Origin: Planctomycetota bacterium
GTDB lineage: Bacteria; Planctomycetota; Planctomycetia; Planctomycetales; Planctomycetaceae
Reading direction: 5' to 3'
Length of the DNA stretch: 11,136 nucleotides
NCBI GenBank assembly: GCA_024278285.1
Contig: JAJRTM010000193.1
Span: 1-11,136 of the forward strand
Below the pieces are notes generated by a model that saw only the letters and a list, made by a program, of their open reading frames with translations, was not told the origin of the DNA and did no database searches. Positions 7,601 to 11,136 of the stretch are shown here, piece by piece. The position numbers were made by a program, and so were the translations under genes. Position 1 is the first letter of the stretch, and each line of letters starts with the position of its first letter.

Positions 7601-10600
7601 TGGGATGAATCTCGTCTTTGGCAACAAGGATGTCACTAAAGAATCTTGCATCACCAGATTGGACAACTTCCATCGATATGCCAGTTGGGCGAATAGATGT
7701 AGCCAATTCTAAGTTTTGCTTATACCCATCACTAGCTAAATGGCGAGGATTCCCCTCTTCATCAATCAAGATTACTGAAGCTCTAAACGCTCCCACGACT
7801 TCTCGTATTCTTCTGACGATTGCTTTCAAAGTGTCATCAGGGTTTAGAGTGGATGTAATATCTTTGCTCGCTTCATACGCGGCCTTGAGGCGCTTTTGCC
7901 CAGTTATCTTTTCTTGATAAAGTTGCGTATTTCGAATGGCAACCCCAACCAACTGTGCAAGCGTGTGAAATACCCCTATTTCGGTATCATCCCACGCATT
8001 TGGTTCATTACTTTGCATTGCAATGATGCCAACGATATGATCCTTAACTTCCAAGGGCAATATAAGAGAACTCTGGCCAAAGGTGCCCAATTGTCTAAAC
8101 TCAATACCAGATTTTTTTACAAATGCTTCTAGCTGTTCATTTGTGTACCATTCAAGCTGCTTGCGGGTCTTAACTACATATCCAGATGGTCCCCAGTTTT
8201 TCTTCTCAACCAGAGATATTGGTGGAATGCTCTTCGGTTGGTACATATCATAAGCGACAATAAATTCCAGCTCATCTTTGAACTCATCATAAATGCCAAC
8301 ATAGAACATAGGAGCTGACAATTTTCTTGAAACAAATTCCCAAACAGTCTCCATTTGTGTTTTTAGGTCGCGTGTTCCAGTAAGAGTGCGGCTGACATCA
8401 ACCATGGCTTTGGTCAGTTCTGCATCTTGTTTGACACGCTTGAAAACACGAGCCTTTTCGATGGCTGTCGCCACATGAGCAGCAAACAACTTGCTATTTT
8501 CAATATCTGGTGTGAAGTCCCGCTTCCTTTTTGTGGAATCTATGCCAAATGTACCGGTAACCTTTCCGTCCACAATTATGGGAGCATATAAAGAAGATTG
8601 AATGCCGAACTGTCCATGCAGAATAGTGCGAACTTCCCCCAACCTTTCTTCTGTCTCAATATCGTAAACATCTATTGGTTCCTTTTTCTGAATAATCTCT
8701 TCTTCCAGCAGAATGCCTTTCAATGGGATCCTTGTACCAATAGTCTGCATCTCAGCAGGATATTCTGCCACTACTTCTCCCAGAACAAAATCGGGGGCGT
8801 CGAAGAGTACCAGACCACAGTGATCCACTTTGAAGAACTCCACAGCAGCCTGACAGGCTTGATTTAAAATCGCATCTCTCTCCAGAGATGAATTGATCGT
8901 AAGTGCAAGTCTTTGCAGTGCGTCGAGTTCTTCCATTCTCTGTTGGGTTAATTCGTGGAGTCGCATCTTCCCGATCAGAGCGGATACTTGGGCCGCCATA
9001 GATTCGGCAATTTTGATTTCAATCTCCGTGAACGGGGTCCGATCCCAGGCACGCACTTCGCCCAGAATGCACACTCCAAATCTTTCCTCGTCGGTAATTA
9101 AAGGGACCACCAAGGCTGACTGAAGCGCGTCCTGGAGGCCAGTCATTTTCTCAATGTGCTTCAGAATCTTGCCTTCTCTTTTCTTACCCCTCCGCAGAAA
9201 AATAGGTTTATTGCTACCCAGAATCGCAGCGCTCTCTCTTTCATCGAATGGACGGCATACTTTACCAATACCTAAATCCCACTTTAATCCGTTGACACGA
9301 GGGGCGGGATATGCAACCTGGGCTTCTAAATGCTGTCCGTCATCAGAGAGAAGCAGAATAAGACAGAATGTAGAAAGACATGCTTCTACCATCTTCTGGG
9401 CTAAGCTCTGCAGACCATCATTTAAATTCTCGGCCTGGGCAACAGCATTGATCGCATCCAGCAATAACTGCCGGTGCTTTGTTGTTTCGCTTAAGTCATA
9501 CACGTTTTGAGAAATGTACCCCGCGCTTCCAATTCTGTTCCCCCCCGCGTCAAAAAGCCAGATAGCCGAAAGACGAATGGGAATCTTATTGCCACTTTTG
9601 CTCTTAACATTTGTTTCGTAATCTATTAACTTCCCCCCCTTGTCTTTCCAAAGAAGTTTCCCAATCCTCCTGGGTTCATCAGGATCGGCATACAGATTAC
9701 TGACCGGCTTACCGATTACTTCTACAGCCTCATAACCCAGAATTTCTTCCGCCATAGCGTTGAAATCAGTGACAATACCCTCAGTATTAATAGTGATGAT
9801 GCCGTCGAAGGAACTGGCGACCAGCCGATCCAGATGGTCTGTAATTGCCTTCAGTTCATCCGCCTTTTGTTTTGTTTCCTGGAACAAGCGTGTATTCTCA
9901 ATGGCAACAGCTGCCTGATTGGCAAAGGCCACTGCTAGATCCGCATGACTCTCATTGTAGAAGTTTGGCTGTGCTTTATCAATATTTAGCACCCCAATGG
10001 CATTGCCTTTGACAACCAGCGGAACCCCCAACCAACAGCGAATATACTCACTGTCGGGCAAAGTATACCAGCGTTCATCTTTTTCAGTATCTGGGATAAT
10101 TTCAGGGATTTGTTCTCTGAGTACTTTTTGTACATGTTCCAGTTTTTCAAGCTTGTCATAGGAGAAGAGTTGATCATCAGAGCGAAACCCTTGCTGAGCA
10201 ACAATCTCCAAGAAATTACTTTGTACAAGCATCACCGAAGCGCTGTCAAAACCTATAACTTGGGACAGTTGCTCGAGGATCAGTTGCAGCGTATCGGACA
10301 ATTTCAGGGTACCCAATAAAGCCTGTCCACTCTTTTGGAGGGCTGTTAAATTCTCGTTGGCGCTAATTAGTGACTGTCTAGTTTCCTGCTGTTGTAGCAA
10401 CGAACGAACTCGAACAAGTACTTCCCGGCTGTCAGATGGCTTGGTCAAGTAGTCATTCGCACCCGCATTGAAAGCGCGCACTTTATCGTCAACTGACTCC
10501 AGGCAAGTAAGCATCAAGACCGGTATGTCTAAAAGTGATTCGTCTGAGCGTATACGTTCCAGCACTTCAATTCCGTCGAGGTCAGGCATCATAATATCAA

Positions 10601-10793
10601 GTACAACCAAGTCTATTGATTTCTGGCCTGGCTGACTTGCCTGACGAAGAATGTCCAGAGCCTCCTGGCCTGACAGGGTACTGGTCACCGAGTAACCTGC
10701 ATGCCGAAGTTGTCCATCCAGCATATCTAAAAATTCTTGGGAATCATCTACGACAAGGATACGAACTTGGTCGTCTAGCAAATTATTACTCAT
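4662..10793 (-). CDS. Giant hybrid sensor histidine kinase: receiver, nine GAF domains, one PAS, ATPase
   Basis: This encodes 2043 residues from the ATG at 10791-10793, with AGGGGAAG just upstream. Order seen: receiver at 10-130 with Asp16/Asp17, phospho-acceptor Asp66, Thr96, Lys118; GAF at about 155-305; PAS at about 312-433; then GAFs at about 440-610, 625-790, 795-960, 970-1125, 1130-1295, 1300-1460, 1465-1628 and 1633-1805. Most end in the typical exit helix with motifs such as NQAAVAIENTRLF. An atypical H-box follows at 1820-1850 (WRHSIEGH); His1830 is the likely phospho-acceptor, but the usual acidic residue after it is Ser. The ATPase is complete: N-box Asn1948, DTGKGIP at 1978-1984, GLGIGL at 2004-2009. 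There is no membrane segment, so it is a cytoplasmic sensor. The GAF ligands cannot be told from sequence. It heads the operon and is probably the phosphate source for the downstream receivers. Confidence 0.93.
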   Translation of the reverse strand: MSNNLLDDQVRILVVDDSQEFLDMLDGQLRHAGYSVTSTLSGQEALDILRQASQPGQKSIDLVVLDIMMPDLDGIEVLERIRSDESLLDIPVLMLTCLESVDDKVRAFNAGANDYLTKPSDSREVLVRVRSLLQQQETRQSLISANENLTALQKSGQALLGTLKLSDTLQLILEQLSQVIGFDSASVMLVQSNFLEIVAQQGFRSDDQLFSYDKLEKLEHVQKVLREQIPEIIPDTEKDERWYTLPDSEYIRCWLGVPLVVKGNAIGVLNIDKAQPNFYNESHADLAVAFANQAAVAIENTRLFQETKQKADELKAITDHLDRLVASSFDGIITINTEGIVTDFNAMAEEILGYEAVEVIGKPVSNLYADPDEPRRIGKLLWKDKGGKLIDYETNVKSKSGNKIPIRLSAIWLFDAGGNRIGSAGYISQNVYDLSETTKHRQLLLDAINAVAQAENLNDGLQSLAQKMVEACLSTFCLILLLSDDGQHLEAQVAYPAPRVNGLKWDLGIGKVCRPFDERESAAILGSNKPIFLRRGKKREGKILKHIEKMTGLQDALQSALVVPLITDEERFGVCILGEVRAWDRTPFTEIEIKIAESMAAQVSALIGKMRLHELTQQRMEELDALQRLALTINSSLERDAILNQACQAAVEFFKVDHCGLVLFDAPDFVLGEVVAEYPAEMQTIGTRIPLKGILLEEEIIQKKEPIDVYDIETEERLGEVRTILHGQFGIQSSLYAPIIVDGKVTGTFGIDSTKRKRDFTPDIENSKLFAAHVATAIEKARVFKRVKQDAELTKAMVDVSRTLTGTRDLKTQMETVWEFVSRKLSAPMFYVGIYDEFKDELEFIVAYDMYQPKSIPPISLVEKKNWGPSGYVVKTRKQLEWYTNEQLEAFVKKSGIEFRQLGTFGQSSLILPLEVKDHIVGIIAMQSNEPNAWDDTEIGVFHTLAQLVGVAIRNTQLYQEKITGQKRLKAAYEASKDITSTLNPDDTLKAIVRRIREVVGAFRASVILIDEEGNPRHLASDGYKQNLELATSIRPTGISMEVVQSGDARFFSDILVAKDEIHPKMIEQNVRAAACLPLLEKEGVNIGVLWVHYAEVHNFTESEKEALRLYSMQAAIAFENALHMNEVDQMRQLAEELTTSSSTKEVLELVLRKAKDVLQADSTSIWVYDNDRDRFLVDDSAQIGMPSKTWKKFKQHKPKKQGMTYDLMEKGWIGVPNIEKNEYPFLDDTTRNLLSDLGIRSFQGIALTAGKEMFGVLYVNYNSPRWFSKDEIEIACAFANHATMALKKIKLTEEINKAHSTACMVAEATVFGDLQGTLEAIVTGTQNVLNCDAITLYTYNQDLDIFDFPPTTTGVNHPDKVVELDYVEKDSVPYRIVALDKPHVTENALEDPLLKGEFTKRENIKSFVGVQLIANDRKIGVMCVNYRRYHHFTPEELANIELFAHQAAVAIWNAQLFHAEQQYAEALEAIQETSTAVNAVLSLDEMLPIITDKAAAIFNAQASSLMLWDVRDENLIIRAAFGLGKKYQEDQRITRNKADQIIKEEGLEPHIFNIHQEPIGKPELVENEGLITVLVAPLVTNNELIGVLNIYSKDATRQFTKKETELATVFANQAATAIHNAQLYAKTNKRAIALHALYEAGKVVTSSLELDEILYHIAEQAWKLTGQDGKIANFVNISLVEGQEARFVAVYPPKELPNILDVLGAGINLNDGEGQRIGVTGRAIKAGCPQLVGDVNQDPDYLESHSETRSELVVLIRHGEEVIGAINAEHSDLDAFTKDDQQGLESLAAQAAVAIRNARQHQELKHTKGLVGAQTALVWMGMANNAWRHSIEGHAVNIRNTMTLLQQDIEKIFFTERDRKRIAKRIQTVEELAIKIFNKPITPPLSSEDGVETIIINDLIQERVRQLWENDEYQIAEYHLTLDATKGVKVWVSPEWVRRALDLLIDNALEAMLGASARQIIITTQPVETQIEISIIDTGKGIPPDIQNKLFNERIKKIDGSDGLGIGLLMAQAIIQTYGGEIHVKDTGPSGTTMTISLPMSR

Positions 10794-10888
10794 AGCTTCC
10801 CCTTGAAAACCTTTCTACAATAGGCACTGCTGCCTCCTCACTTCCGGACCATAAGATGGGATGGCATTGGCCTTGATAAGCAAACTGC

Positions 10889-10905
10889 TCATAAGTATCA
10901 TAAGT
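10889..10905. repeat. Direct repeat TCATAAGT, period 9
   Basis: TCATAAGT occurs at 10889-10896 and again at 10898-10905 with one base between, inside the probable leader of the kinase mRNA. The period of 9 does not match a helical turn. It may be a chance feature of AT-rich DNA or a minor binding site. Confidence 0.4.
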
Positions 10906-10938
10906 GAATGAACAAGGTGAGACATGCATATTGTATAA

Positions 10939-10962
10939 CGAATGTCCATTCGCTAGATAGCG
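10939..10962. repeat. Two abutting perfect inverted repeats upstream of the kinase gene
   Basis: CGAATG TC CATTCG occupies 10939-10952. CGCTA GA TAGCG occupies 10951-10962 and shares the CG at 10951-10952. Both are perfect, with 2-nt centres, which suits dimeric DNA-binding proteins better than RNA hairpins. They lie between the 11-bp direct repeats and the TATACA hexamer, a typical place for an operator. Confidence 0.5.
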
Positions 10963-10965
10963 ATA

Positions 10966-10984
10966 ATGTCACAATTATGTCACA
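10966..10984. promoter_or_regulatory. Candidate OmpR/PhoB-type operator: ATGTCACA direct repeats at an 11-bp period
   Basis: ATGTCACA occurs at 10966-10973 and 10977-10984, exactly 11 bp apart and on the same face of the helix. OmpR/PhoB winged-helix domains bind as head-to-tail pairs to direct repeats with this period; the E. coli Pho box core TGTCA is similar in sequence too. The operon itself encodes such a winged helix (1374-1709), so autoregulation is a natural guess. The link between the two is inference. Confidence 0.5.
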
Positions 10985-11000
10985 TAGAAGGGTAGGGTAG

Positions 11001-11017
11001 CACGGTACTTAACCGTG
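11001..11017 (-). terminator. Weak hairpin after the possible upstream gene
   Basis: CACGGT and ACCGTG arms (6 bp) around a 5-nt loop lie a few bases past the TAA at 11022-11024 on the minus strand. No T-run follows (CTACCCTACCC), so this is at best a poor terminator. It could equally be another operator-like palindrome in the control region. Confidence 0.25.
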
Positions 11018-11021
11018 GAGT

Positions 11022-11135
11022 TTAGCACCATTGATTGATGACCTCCAACAAAGCCTGCGATTTCCTGCCGCGTTGTTTTGGAGGTTTCCATCGAGGTGGC
11101 GGCACCTTAAAATAGAACAGTTCTTCAACGGACCA
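11022..11135 (-). CDS. Possible C-terminal tail of an unrecognised protein (partial)
   Basis: The minus-strand frame is open from the window edge to a TAA at 11022-11024, giving 37 residues that start WSVEELFYFKVPPPRW, continue with a basic Pro/Lys/Arg stretch (KPPKQRGRKS) and end VINQWC. The composition looks protein-like, and competing frames are short or broken. I do not recognise the family; a basic tail of this kind could belong to a transposase or another nucleic-acid-binding protein, but nothing here proves it. The N-terminus lies outside the window. Confidence 0.3.
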   Translation of the reverse strand, partial: WSVEELFYFKVPPPRWKPPKQRGRKSQALLEVINQWC

Positions 11136-11136
11136 G

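Larger units (their letters stand above)
10794..11021. promoter_or_regulatory. Control region upstream of the signalling operon
   Basis: These 228 bp carry no convincing gene and are dense in short repeats. Reading toward the kinase gene: a direct-repeat pair at 10966-10984, inverted repeats at 10951-10962 and 10939-10952, a -10-like TATACA (plus 10932-10937), and a second direct repeat at 10889-10905. No TTGACA-like -35 sits 16-18 bp from the TATACA, which would fit an activator-dependent promoter. If that -10 is used, the leader is about 130 nt. The kinase ribosome binding site (AGGGGA) is at about 10798-10803. Confidence 0.5.

Noticed and set aside
8598..9510. Several plus-strand open frames opposite the GAF region
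   Set aside because: All are antisense to a continuous, domain-rich 2043-codon gene and show no recognisable motifs.
5300..10320. Repeated short DNA similarities around GAF exit helices as a possible DNA repeat array
   Set aside because: They encode the conserved Q-A-A-V-A-I-x-N-A helix of each GAF; the similarity is protein-driven and diverged at the DNA level.
4662..10793. Possibility that the 2043-codon frame is several genes fused by error
   Set aside because: The frame is continuous, domain joints show regular GAF exit and entry helices throughout, and there are no internal stop/start junctions with ribosome binding sites.
11039..11120. Short plus-strand frame beginning ATGACCTCC near the right edge
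   Set aside because: It closes after about 25 codons, has no ribosome binding site and no family resemblance.

Overview
The window looks like accessory DNA from a Chloroflexota bacterium, most likely of the Anaerolineae type. This is an inference from gene style: a membrane-anchored lamin-tail-domain protein at the left edge, very long multi-GAF sensor kinases, and TIR/kinase-like effector genes. No rRNA, tRNA, CRISPR array or recognisable complete insertion sequence was seen. Every gene I can support reads on the minus strand, so the biological order runs from high to low coordinates.

Layout, right to left. 11022-11135 may hold the C-terminal tail of an unrecognised protein entering from outside the window. 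10794-11021 is a control region with two 8-bp direct repeats at an 11-bp period (the geometry bound by OmpR/PhoB winged helices), two perfect inverted repeats and a second direct repeat. 10793-4662 encodes a 2043-residue cytoplasmic hybrid sensor kinase: receiver, GAF, PAS, eight more GAFs, atypical H-box, ATPase. 4582-4199 encodes a small receiver-like protein without the acid pair. 4177-3365 encodes a receiver-TIR fusion. 3347-1710 encodes a receiver fused to a degenerate kinase-like (TCAD9/aminoglycoside-phosphotransferase-like) domain. A single in-frame TAA separates it from an OmpR-type winged helix (1709-1374). A hairpin terminator at 1316-1342 closes the set.

The four complete genes are closely spaced (roughly 15-80 bp gaps) and probably form one operon. 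Working model (inference): the GAF/PAS kinase senses one or more small-molecule or redox cues and passes phosphate to receiver domains. One receiver gates a TIR enzyme that keeps its putative catalytic glutamate. Another sits on a pseudokinase-like module that was, or by readthrough still is, joined to a DNA-binding domain that could act on the repeats upstream of the kinase gene. This would be a two-component-controlled TIR effector system, plausibly for defence, stress or programmed dormancy. No function has been shown.

Left of the operon, 563-1063 encodes a small protein with a leucine-zipper-like coiled coil between two membrane helices, followed by a strong terminator (502-524). 1-434 encodes the N-terminal part of a membrane-anchored lamin-tail protein. 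The 1-434 gene is visibly GC-richer than the operon, so the operon may have been acquired separately.
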